DNA of 64,000 nt, from positions 62,001-126,000 of the forward strand of contig JAENRP010000021.1 in the NCBI GenBank assembly GCA_024741835.1. The letters are read 5' to 3'. How positions within the stretch are numbered: position 1 is the first letter of the stretch; the number at the start of each line of letters is the position of its first letter. A program made the position numbers and the translations under genes. The notes below the pieces were generated by a model. The model ran no database searches, was not told where the DNA came from, and saw nothing but the letters and a program-made list of their open reading frames with translations. Source of the DNA: Diplocarpon mali (Eukaryota > Ascomycota > Leotiomycetes > Helotiales > Drepanopezizaceae). Below are positions 12,872 through 23,471 of the stretch, one piece after another.

Positions 12872-13464
12872 CTTTCCGGTAATTAGTGAGGTTGCTGGAG
12901 TTGGAAATGCAATTAAAATGCCGACCGCGAGATGGATCTTGAGGCACGAAAAAGTTCGTGAACCCCAAGATAATTGACGCGCTAGGCTTGATCGAAGCTT
13001 ATCGAGGCGGTGAGGCTGGCAGTTCTGTCAAGCGCATCTTTTCTCTTTCGCCGGAGCCAAACCTGGTCTGCTCTTGACAGAAGAATCCCTCCCCCGAAAC
13101 CAATCCACATGGATCATTTTTTGTTTTATTATGCCTCAGAGCTTTTTGTAGCCAAGTACGAGGATGTACCAGCCCCGGAAATCTTCAGCAAGACCAGTCG
13201 TCACGTGTATGAGCTCGTGGGTGTTCTCTGACACGGAAAAGGAGAATTGATACTTTCACGTTTGTTTGACACTTTCTTGCACGCTCACTTCCATGGCTGA
13301 TCTTGATGTAATGCAACTATAGCCAAAGCGCTTAATACATCTGCCAGCGCTACTTCGAAAGTACACTTGGGTTTATACCTTGGATGTTGAGAACAGTCCC
13401 TCGAGTCCATGCAATGAGCAAAGACATCAATCGTAGGCACCATGATGCGTACAGCTTGGCCCGA
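12872..13464. other. Intergenic, NHP2 upstream region
   Basis: About 0.6 kb upstream of NHP2 and downstream of the RNase H-like gene. No coding or RNA feature was recognised. Confidence 0.4.
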
Positions 13465-14684
13465 TTAGAGAATTTCGGGGTCACTGTCCAAAGGTGGGTA
13501 TGAGGTAGCCCTTCTTGCAAGCATGGTGGCATCTTTGTTATCATCTTCTTGTACGTAATGATACTGAATGGTAGAATTCCAATCTTCGTGCAGCTCGGTA
13601 GCTTTACGTTTCAAAAGCTGGTATTCCGGATATTTCTTCTTCAGCCTTGAATTTTTGTCGATCGAATTTTGTTGGATGTTCGAGCTGAGATGACTGGAAA
13701 ACTTGTCAGAATGCTGTCGGTAGGTGGGTATTGTCGAATCTCTGTAATTCATGATTTATCAGCATCTAAGACTTACGACGAGGTAATAGTTAAACCCTCG
13801 TTCTCCTTCCCTTCTTTGGGCTCGAAGCACATGACGTCCACGATTTTCTCTGCCAGTAGTTAGAATCTAAAACCTGACCCCAAGAACACGGATGAATAGT
13901 GAATACCGTGGCTGGTGACTATAATAACCCGCAGAGCGGTTGCATCAGAAAGCGCTGCGGCGCAGTCTCTATTTACAGCAGTGACCAGTATGTCCCGACG
14001 GGCAGGAAGAATATTCGAATGAACGACCTCGAGTGCTCGGATGATGGCTGTAAGCTCTGTCTTCTGCTTTGTTGGCGACTCCAGAATAACAGATTCCTGA
14101 ATGTTGTACTTGGACCCGAGGCCGAAGAAGAGGCCGAACCCATTCCTGATTCCTCCAACTTTTGGACCGTTACAAACACGAAAGCTCGCGACGTAGACCA
14201 GAATCGATCGGCTTGTGCCCTCAGTGTCTGTGTGGTTCCGGTGGCATGGGTGCTCCTTTGCTTTGCCCAGCTCTCCAGCTTCTCCGACCAGCCAAGTGAG
14301 ATGACAGGTTTCGCAGTAGGTAGTCTCGAGACTGGAAAGGGGTCGTGGTGTCACTGGCAGTCCATATTCGGTCCTCTGCTGGTTCTTGTGTGCTACCGGG
14401 GCACCGAGTAGTTGTTGGTCCAGCTGCGGAACAAACTTGACAGAGCTCCCTTCCAACACGAGCACATTGGTGTCTTCTTCAACATCGTCGAAAGGCCCGT
14501 ACGGCCCATCTTCATCGGAATCTCCCGTGGTGTAGTCTTTTCCGCAGTCATCGCACTTTCTGAGGCGATGCGGGAAGCATACTTTCTTACCTGTCGTCAA
14601 TGAGATTGAAGTGGGCGGCTGAGGTATACTAATCGAGCCAATTTTCGTAGGAGACAACTGGGATTTCTCTGGTAGCAGGTTCAT
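13465..14684 (-). CDS. RNase H-like protein lacking two active-site acids
   Basis: The first in-frame ATG is at 14684. A first intron at 13906-13850 (GTATTC donor, CTAAC branch, GGCAG acceptor) is well supported. A second removes either 35 nt (13776-13742, strong GTAAGT donor but very short) or about 89 nt ending at the same acceptor; both keep frame. The long form is 375 aa. The N-terminal third has a CxxC (CDDC) and a second Cys pair in the 120s. The RNase H-like part starts at ~160 with ILVYVAS; SKYN, the KTEL glutamate (~210) and LTAIIRALEVV follow, as in fungal RNase HI-domain proteins. Where the family has VDG and TDS, this protein has VAS (~165-167) and TSH (~257-259), so two of four metal-binding aspartates are missing. 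It may be non-catalytic or decaying. Confidence 0.6.
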
Positions 14685-15183
14685 CCTTTTGAGAATGCCG
14701 AGGGTGATCTCTCGAGATCGAGACCGGAGAGGGATCTTTTCAAGTGATCGTTCCGGCTTCGGGTGTGGATATACTGCTATCGATACGATGCGTTGAGAAG
14801 TGATGAACCATGTATACCCTATCGCCAAAAGGACGCAATGAGCAATGTTGCCGACGGCAGGAAAGGTGTTGTGTCAACAAAGGCGGGAAGGCATGTAAGC
14901 GAGAAACTTGGCGGTAAGCGCGAAGGAATGGTCGAGGCTCTGCCAGACTATAGACTATGAGACTAAATGACCAAAGAGTATTCATTTGGGCGGAACCATT
15001 CCACCGATAGACGCTTAACCTGATATATCGAATTCCTCGAGCTGATCACAGATATGTTGGATGTATGGAAGATGTGTATCGTTGTTAGACAAGTGTTCGA
15101 GACACGCAGGATGAAGCTGCAGGTCCGGGTATCGATCGAACCCGCATCCTACATCCCATATCGTCCAAGATATCTTACAATAT

Positions 15184-15721
15184 CTACCGATAATCAGGTA
15201 CAAGCTCAGCCTCATGCAATCTCTCAAACCTCATCGTTTTTTCGAGTCTCTCCAAATCGTCTTTGTCCTCGTCGACCTCATCGTCTGAATCATCCCATAG
15301 CGCTTCATCGATCTGCTCCTCCACAGATAGGCCGGCCTCAGCAAACTCGGCTTCCATCTGGTATTCAGCCTCTCTCTAGGCCCAATCTGCTGCAGATATT
15401 CTGTACATTTCGTCTAACTCGTTGTAGACCCGTGCTCACTTAGCCACAGGCATCGCTGGGTGTGTATTAACCGGTTTCGAACATGGTGCTTTTCGGAGCT
15501 TCCCCCTCTTCCCCGACTTCCCCGCCATCAAAGTCTTCGAAGTATCCACCAGGCTCTTGATACTCGTCGCTCTCTTCTGCACCTTCACTTTCTGCCTCGT
15601 TGGCGCCTTCACTATCGTTGTCCTCAGTCGCGGGATGCTGCTTCGGGTTGCCTCTGTCGGATGGTTGGTAATACGAAGTGCCATCAGCGTTGAGGTGATA
15701 GGTGCCTCTTTTAGGCCCCAA
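15184..15721 (-). pseudogene. Small acidic-protein gene with in-frame stop
   Basis: Reading minus from about 15721, the frame gives RGTYHLNADGTSYYQPSDRG, then a Glu/Asp-rich tract. A plausible short intron lies near 15468-15432. The next exon reads VYNELDEMYRISAADWA, an amber codon at about 15375, then REAEYQMEAEFAEAGLSVEE and IDEALWDDSDDE, and a C-terminal charged helix up to the stop at 15184-15186. Protein-like sequence on both sides of TAG in the same frame suggests a single CAG-to-TAG or GAG-to-TAG loss. No start ATG was found, so the 5' end is missing or on an unseen exon. The family was not recognised. Alternative: the TAG lies inside an unrecognised intron. Confidence 0.4.
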
Positions 15722-18700
15722 ATATTTATTTCAGGCACATGCTTTGTTTGTAAAAAAAGGTCGATGCCAATTTTACCATCGCATTGAAGTGAATGGTTCT
15801 CCTATACACGCGTTAGCAATATAGCAATCTCTAATTGTTTGGCCACGTGGAATCTTACTTCTCTATCTCTCTCCAATTTTCCTACCAGTAGTTCCTCAAG
15901 TGAGAATTTGAAGTTCTCGAAATCAATCCCTGACTATGCTGTCCGAGGATCTGCAAGCCACTCGCCTAATATCAACACTTCTCGCTTACGCTTCGAAATG
16001 GTGACAGGAATCACGGAAATACACGCTCTCAGTGCTGGTTGCTAGCTCAGGCACTAGATGAATTTCGTGCGCAGATAAGCTGTGAATAGCAAGAGAAGAC
16101 ACATGCAAGCAAAAGAAATATATTTTTGACAGCAAAACAGGCCAGCTCTTCGCGGGGTACGCCTGGGCCAATGACAACAAGCACTCCTGTCAGACCGTTC
16201 CATCTAGTTGCCTCTAACGAATGCCCAAATCACCCTCTAGTGCTCGTCCTGACCATTAATTTTACAACGCCTCTCCAAATTTCCAAGCAACAGATCAGAT
16301 GTATATTAAAGAAATAAGGAGGATGAACAACAAAGAAGGGTCTTTCTAAGGAACCAAAACAAGAGGAGAAAGCACCACAATCGGGCAAGCCTCAGAGAAG
16401 AGAAGGAACAAGACCCAAGTTGTGTATATGGGTTGGTTGTTTTTGTAGGTACACTATAAACTACTTATTTATCCCTCAATCGACTTATGCTAGTCTTGTG
16501 ACATCCAATCACATGATTCTGATGTTTTCAGCCCTCTACAATATTTCCGAGGTAAGCGAGGCACTACCGCATTCTCGGCCGCCTAGTTTACCAGATTTCT
16601 ATTCTGTATTAGGAAAATTATTCTATAATCTGGCTTCATCATCGCCTAGTAATTACGTGTTGAGAACTCTCTCTAGTATGTACTAATCTCTTGATATTAT
16701 ATTTTTCAAAGGGTGGGCTTTGTTTTGATTGAGAACCATCTATCTCAAACAGCTTGTAGCTTGTTCAGAAAGCTTTCTGAGTCGAAATACCCAAATCGAC
16801 GCACGCTACTCAGGTTGACACACGCTAGACCAGCCCTGGCAACTCAGAGATGCTTGAGTCAAGGGTTATGGTTAGTTGGTCAAGGATAAGGATTAGAAAA
16901 AGAGTGAAGCTAGGATAAAGATGTCAGGGCCGTTGGGTTACTGAGGTATTAAAAAACATCAAGACGGTTGAATACTCAATTAGAAGATATCAGGGCCGTT
17001 GGGTTACTGAGGGATTAAAAAACATCAAGACAGGTCGACTACTCAATTAGACAGTAGGACTTGGGAAGCGTTTGTGTTAGACTCAAATTTGACAGAAAGC
17101 CTGTCGAAACTATCATCACTGTACTCTTTATGGCCAACTTGCTACTGAGAGGGCTCTTCGGGTTTTAATCTCATAGCTTCTCATGCTCTTTATAATCCAA
17201 AGTTGATTAGCAGCTACTTACATAAGCGAACTCTTATCCTTAAAGCTATTATCGCATCATATTACAAACTTTAGCTTACCTAGACGCTAAGCTATACTTC
17301 TGTAACATGAGAAAGATTCCGAAGGGAAGAGAGGCTTAGAGGTATGAAGCAGTATTAGCGCTAGAATAGTTAGCTACAGCCATAGCAATTGATTTTTATA
17401 CTCTTTCATAGACTTAATAAGCTTGCGTATAACTAAAGCGATTGAGTTATCAAAGAATTATAAAAAGGTCTAACAGACTCCTCAATCTTGTGCTAGATAG
17501 GTCCTGCTAGGGTCTATATCATTGATAAGAAGCTTTACTCAAGGTATATTTGAGCATACCACTTAAGAGACAAGTATCCTTAGCTTTAGGAGGAAAGGGG
17601 TCTTGTACTGCTATATGGTTTTCGATTAGTAAAGCATATTAAAGAATCACATCTCCGTGTTTCAAATGCCAAAAGTCAAATGGCTAGAAGACTGTCCGCT
17701 GCATGATTACTGCAGAGGTAAAGCGAATAATTAACGCAACTTGTCGACAGAGGTAAGTAGTGGGTTTGGAAGCTTAGCTAATATAGGTAATGTTATGAAA
17801 ATGCATCATGCTGTGATTCCCTTGTGACTTACACATGAGAACTTGCCCTCTATTGTACCAGATACGTATCGTCTGCGCATGTAATAACACCTGCTCTTCA
17901 TCCTCCTATTCTTGAACCATCGAATTGTCAATCGAAAACTATACAATATAAAAGCGTGACTTTAATATTCGGTTCTATACAAACAAGTGTCGAGTCTACA
18001 CAACTATCTGGAGTTAAACGCCCTACTTCTCAACCCTGCAACTGATGGGTTGCAATGTTCAACCGCTGTACCTCTGTAAGCGAAAAAGCAGAGCAATCTC
18101 AAACGGCCCACCTTTATCGACTATAAGGTTTTAAGGCGTTTGGCGTACCTGGCTTGGGCTCTTAAGTGGTCAGAACTCTTATTTTCGCCCTGGTTCTGAT
18201 CCACCGTTTTCGGAATAAAGATCATCGGGAGCGCTTCCGTTCTTCCATGAAACAGCAATCCCTGAGGGGTGCAGCTCTCGGTTGTCAACTATAATCATAC
18301 TACAAATGACTAGAAGGTCGACTAGAAGGGGTGAGGTACTTTTGAAGGGCTGTCTCAACTGCAATTGAGACAAGGTATTCTGTCGTTCTGCTGATGTTGT
18401 CCTGGGAAATTATAGAATGAATGAAATTGACCAACATACATGCATGAACTGAACGTAGTATAGATCCTCATGATTTTCAACTACTAACAATGTTATTATA
18501 GCTATTCCCATCTACTACATCCTCTAATCCAATTCCTCTTCTGATCCGACATCTCATTCAATGAGAGATACAGATTCCTACTCTGATCCGGTACTTTCGA
18601 TATAAGACTTCCTTTTGAAGATACCTCTGGCGGTACCTCCGTTTAAGGGGCTGCGGAGACGGGAATCAGAGTGGGGCTGTCTGCAAATCTAAGCGAATTC

Positions 18701-19087
18701 CAATTGTTGATAACCGGTCACTTGTTTTCCGGGTATGGCTTGCAGCATGAATGAGTAGAATTCTGTCTGTGGTAGCGATACTGATTCTCACACAATCTTC
18801 TGCCGTCGGTTCTGCAGCCATTTGAAGTAATCGAGTAAACACGATGCACCCCTAGGGGGTTCAGACGCCCATGCGGGACTTGGGACTTGCCAAGGCACGA
18901 GGTCATACTGCGGTAATATACCCTTCATATAACGGATCTGAGTCGGTAAAGACCTGACAGGGCAATATAAAAGGTAATATACTCGAAGCCATGCTCGGCT
19001 ATCCGTACGGCCGATTTCTCGAAATGCCAACTCCGGAGCGGCGCTGTGCGAGTGCAATCCATCGCGATAGTCTCTCGTGCAGCAGCG
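15722..19087. other. AT-rich gene-free stretch, possible RIP-worn repeat
   Basis: About 3.4 kb, visibly richer in A/T and TpA than its surroundings, especially 17160-17650. All six frames are densely interrupted by stops there. This is the look of a transposon relic degraded by repeat-induced point mutation, but no protein domain can be read through it. The 66-bp tandem duplication at 16923-17054 is listed separately. The last ~200 bases serve the pectate lyase promoter. Confidence 0.45.
16923..17054. repeat. 66-bp tandem duplication (2 copies)
   Basis: Two adjacent copies share TCAGGGCCGTTGGGTTACTG, then GAGG(T/G)ATTAAAAAACATCAAGAC and a final ACTCAATTAGA. The CAGGGCC core occurs at 16925 and 16991, giving a period of 66. 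Differences between the copies are few, so the duplication is fairly recent compared with the worn surroundings. Confidence 0.85.
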
Positions 19088-20915
19088 ATGTTTACATTCC
19101 GGCTCTTCAGCGTCGCGGCGCTGCTCCTTGAGAGCATCACCACCGCAGCGTTAACCCCCTACACCGGCCCAGCTCCAAACCTCCCAGCACAACGCGCGCC
19201 CTTCAGTTATGGCGCCCTCGCCACCGGCGGCTCGTCCGCCAACGCCTCGTCGGTTTTTCTGGTGGACAACATGCCAGACCTTCGCGTCGCCCTCACGCTC
19301 CCCTTTCCTCGCACGGTGTATATCCGAGGCAACATCAGTGGCCTCGAGATCACGTCGGCGGCGAATGGCAGCACGTACGCGGATTGCCAGTGGTTCATCG
19401 ACAATGGCGGGGCCAAGAGATTCAACTTTACGAGATACCTCATGAGTCTGAACCAGACGTACATGGACGGCGTGGCGGCGGAGAGCGCGAAGAATGGGAC
19501 GATGGAAGGGATGAACGCTGGCGAGTTCATGGATCTGCTGAAGAGAATGAATGTGCGTACTCGCCTTCCCCAGTCTCGTGAACAAGCCTCTGTCTCGCCG
19601 GAGAAGCACCCGCGTGCGGTGCAGGAGGACTGAGAGTCGATCGTTGGCTCCCCCAACTGTTCTCCCGTATTGTTTTCGAATCCTGATGTGCGGATGCAGG
19701 GATGGAGAGCTCAAGCCCAAAACTCCCAGAAAGAATGGTCGTCGATCAATGTCAAGTCGGACTTGACCCTCGTCGGCTTGGATGGTGAGGCGTATCTGAA
19801 CGGCATTAGCCTCATCTTCAACACCGTCAACAACGTTATAAGTACAACCTCCTCCCGCGACACGGAAAATCAGACTAAAAGCCTCCCAGTCCGGAACCTG
19901 AAGTTAACCCCACCCCGCGACTGCTTCCCGGCCCCAGAAACAGCCACGTCCTGGAAGTGAGTCGTCTCGAGTTTTCAACTCCCTCTTCTCCTCTCCCAAG
20001 ACGACGNCCCCTCTGCGGTCTCTTCGACAGGGCTCAATGCTCTGAATCATTGACCGAGACGGCGATACTGACGGCGAGTTTCGCGGCAGCGCGCGCTACG
20101 ACGCTCTCAGCCTGGTGACATCCACCAACTTCTGGATCGACGGCAACACGCTGCTCGATGGGCCCGCGCCCGTCGCCCCAGTGCCGGTCATCTGGGACTA
20201 CGCCGTTGACCCCTACGACGGCCTCATGGACTGCGAGGATGGGACCGACAACGTCACCTTCTCCCACAACATCGTGTCCAACCACGCCAAGAGCATCTTG
20301 CTGGGCGGCGGCCTGAGAGAGCGCGAGCGCGACGTGGGCAAGATGCGCTTCATGTTCTTCGGGAACCTGTTCGAGAACTCCGACTCGCGCAACCCACTCA
20401 TGCGCTTCGGCACCTTTTACCTCGTGAACAACCTGTTCGCCCATGCCGGCGAGTCGGTGGAGCCGTACCGGAGGAAGCTGCTGTACAACCTGGGTGTCTA
20501 CACCGAATCCAACGTCCTGGTCGGAGGGAACGTGTTCCTGAACCAAGCCGAGAACCGAACGAGGATATTCAGTTTCTCGAACCTGTCGAATGCCGCTCTC
20601 CCCGCCCGGCTCTGTGTTCCAGCGGCCGAGACAGATCTGCCCGAGGTGCTGCATGAGCTGGCGGTACCGGGCAGCTCGCTGAACCGGGTGGCTATCGATC
20701 TCAAGCAGGATGGGCTGGCCGAATTCCGGCGCACTGTGACCGCGAACCACAGCTCTACCGCGGAGGGTTCTCTGCTGGTCAGCTGCAACGGATTCACGGC
20801 GCAGCCTGTCCCCACTACATTCGCAACGAGCGAGGAGGTGGAGAGGTATGTCCGACAGGAGGCTGGTCAGAGGGCTGTAGGCATGGGTAGCTACCCCACG
20901 AAGCAGCGGGAGTGA
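19088..20915 (+). CDS. Secreted pectate lyase, polysaccharide lyase family 1
   Basis: Exons 19088-19552, 19700-19841, 19890-19956 and 20090-20915 give 499 aa in phase. Intron 2 (48 nt) restores NNVIIRNLKL; intron 3 (133 nt, holding an N at 20007) restores SWNARYDALSLV, both as in relatives. Residues 1-~21 form a signal peptide (MFTFRLFSVAALLLESITTA). The parallel beta-helix core holds TSTNFWIDGN, the calcium-binding block DGLMDCEDGTDNVTFSHN (~267-284) and SRNPLMRFGTFYLVNN (~324-339) with the conserved arginine. Several N-glycosylation sequons are visible. Family knowledge: these enzymes cleave polygalacturonan by beta-elimination outside the cell. Coding GC is high. The MFS transporter 2.5 kb downstream is a plausible functional partner. 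Confidence 0.88.
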
Positions 20916-23471
20916 CGAGCCGTGATGCACATACCGGTACGGAACTGTAACGTGCTTGAAGGTCGCTTACATGGCTCCGCGGCTTGATGCCGGAGGACCA
21001 ACGCCCCCGCGGTCCACTGGAATGGATCTGTATGTTAGAAAGGAATCACGGGCATATTCTTCGGTGTACATAAAATTTAGGCTTCTCAGACAGTTTCGCA
21101 GATTATACTCTTCACAGCGATGAGCAAAGGCGTCCCGCCGCCCCTGGTACCTCTAGCGCCCAAAAGTCCTCTCACGCGTCTCAGCAGCAGGTGCTGGTTG
21201 AGAGGAGGGCCACCAGAAGAGCGGCCACAAGCCGAGCCCGTCATACAAGATGCCCTGGATCAGAAGTGCGTGGACCCGCTGACCTGGCCGCAACAGAACG
21301 CCCGCTTGAACGTCACGACTGGGTCGCCTCAAGAGACGTCCTGCTCCCTCTCCCGGCCCCAGAGCTTCGCGGACTTCATCAACCGGAGACTGCATTCTGA
21401 TTGCCGTGCGCCTGGGTACCGGACGACCAGCGTCCGGCGTGGCCGAGCCGCGCGACCGAGGGAGCAGCTCCAGGAGCTCAAGCGGCGACCAAGAGCAGAG
21501 AATCGCCCGGCCCCCGTCCCAGGCCCGCGCCAGCACCGCCGCCGCCGCACTCGTGGCGGTGATGGTCGGTCGCTCCTCCAGCCCATGCGCATCATCCGGG
21601 CCGACGGGGGTGGCGGGAAGTAGACGAGGACGCGCACGGCTCGGAATCCGCGCGCTGCCTCGGGGGAAAAAGGGGGGTCGGGCACGACGCGGGGTCCCGT
21701 ATTTACTTCGCTTAATTCCCACATTCTGACCCCGACTCCTCTCCCGGCTCTTCTTTTTTTTCGTTTTTTTCGATTCGAGCACGGTGGATCGCGCTTGAGA
21801 CGGCACTCGTAGTCCGGCTATTCAGCTCCGAGAAGTGTTGTGTGATATTTGCTATCTGGCTTACATCTGATCGAGTGCAGCCGGCCGGTCGGTGGATCCC
21901 CCGAACGCGGAAGAGACCTATCAACCCCTCCCGGGCGGAGTTCGCATGCTCGGTATGCCCTCTGTCGCTGAGAAGAGCACCGCTGGAGGTCCCGCCCCAG
22001 GGAACCGTCTCGCCCAGAGACCAGCCGAGCACGTCACGGAACATCGCCCCTGGAGACGGAGCGAGGCGACGGCGCGAGAAGATCGCCCGCGCTTCGCATC
22101 GCTGGTGCTCACTGCCCGAGCCGAGTCGCCGTGTCCCGCCTCCGCAACGTCAACAGGCTCCTCTCCCCGTCCGGCCTCGGGGAACGGCAGCAGCAGAACG
22201 CGCCCCCTTTCGGTAGAGCACGAATCGCCATGTCCGGGGCGCGAGGCCACGCGCGTACGGGATCTCCGCGGCGGCTGCTACCTCCACCATCACCGTCAGG
22301 GTCGCAACCAGAGTACCATTTCACGCTCTCCCTCTCACGTCCAACATTCGTCTCGCTCGTATTCGCTTTTCCGTTCGCCGTGGCGGCTCCCCCCTCCAAG
22401 CGCGGCGCAGCAGATCAGAAGGGAACAACCACGGCAGCCAGCCAAAACACCCTCCGCGGTGGATTCGGCGGCGGAGTGGAGACCGGGTAACATCTGGCCT
22501 GGGTGCGGTAGGGGTTGCGGTTCTCGGAGCCGAGGCAGGGAATCAGGGTGCCAAGGAGTATATGAGACCAGAGAGAGCGAGGGCACACGACAGGAGGCCT
22601 GACATCCCTGGGAAGGAAGAGAGGAGACGAGAGAACTACGAGGCAAATTGGAGGAGGGTAAGAAGAGTAAGATGTGTACTGTTAAGCGTGGCTCTACACA
22701 AAGTTCCGACATGGGTATGTGCTATGAATGAAGTGCTATGCTGAGATTACAAGTACGTATGGCTAGTGGGGAATATCCACTTGACGATACACTACGAGCT
22801 CGATGTACAGCGCCAGCAGAAGCCATTCAAGAGCAATGATGGAATCTGCAGCACGAAGCCTGTCTCTCACACCTGTGCAGTGTGCCGGGTGGTGTAATGC
22901 AGCCATCGTACACCCTGCTTTCGTGCTCTCCTCGCTTAACATTGCTCAGCAGTCAGTTCTAGGATGAAATACCAGCCGCACCCTGCTCCAGCATCTCCGA
23001 AAAACCGGCGGCCTAACAGTGAGGTGAGGTTTCTTGTCCGGCGCAGCTTGATACTCAGGTCGTGCCGGAAGCAAGGTCCAGTGGGTAGGGCAGTTGATAG
23101 TGGCGCCTGGGCCATTTGGGTCTAGCAGGGACTGCTAGAGTCTTGCGGCTGTCGACAACATGGCTGGAAAAACATGGCTACTTCGTGCGACTCCGCCCGG
23201 AGCCTGGCTGCGACCTGGATAGCCTCGGGGGAGACGGCGAGTGATGACTCGGATTGTGCCGCATGTTCAGAGGTGTGTATGTATCTTGCCGCCAATCATG
23301 CATCGTGTTGACTTTGGTACGCGGAAAAGCAGGTAGCGTTCACGGTCACACCACCTTGCACCTGGGAGGCCCCCGGATAGTTCCTTTCGCTGCTGGTCTT
23401 AATCCTTCGTCTCCCATCAGATCTGGCACCAGAATATCGTTTCGGGGTTCTTTGGAGGCGCCGTTTGCAGA
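20916..23471. other. GC-rich non-coding stretch
   Basis: About 2.55 kb. From ~21150 to ~22600 the base composition is strongly GC-rich and frames are open on both strands at once, which reflects composition rather than genes. The deduced peptides are Arg/Pro/Ser-rich in every frame. No domain, RNA gene or clean repeat was seen. An abrupt shift to near-average composition occurs near 22700. Confidence 0.5.

Noticed and set aside
21120..22602. Long open frames on both strands (up to 236 codons)
   Set aside because: Simultaneously open frames with Arg/Pro/Ser-rich peptides and no domain; explained by high GC.
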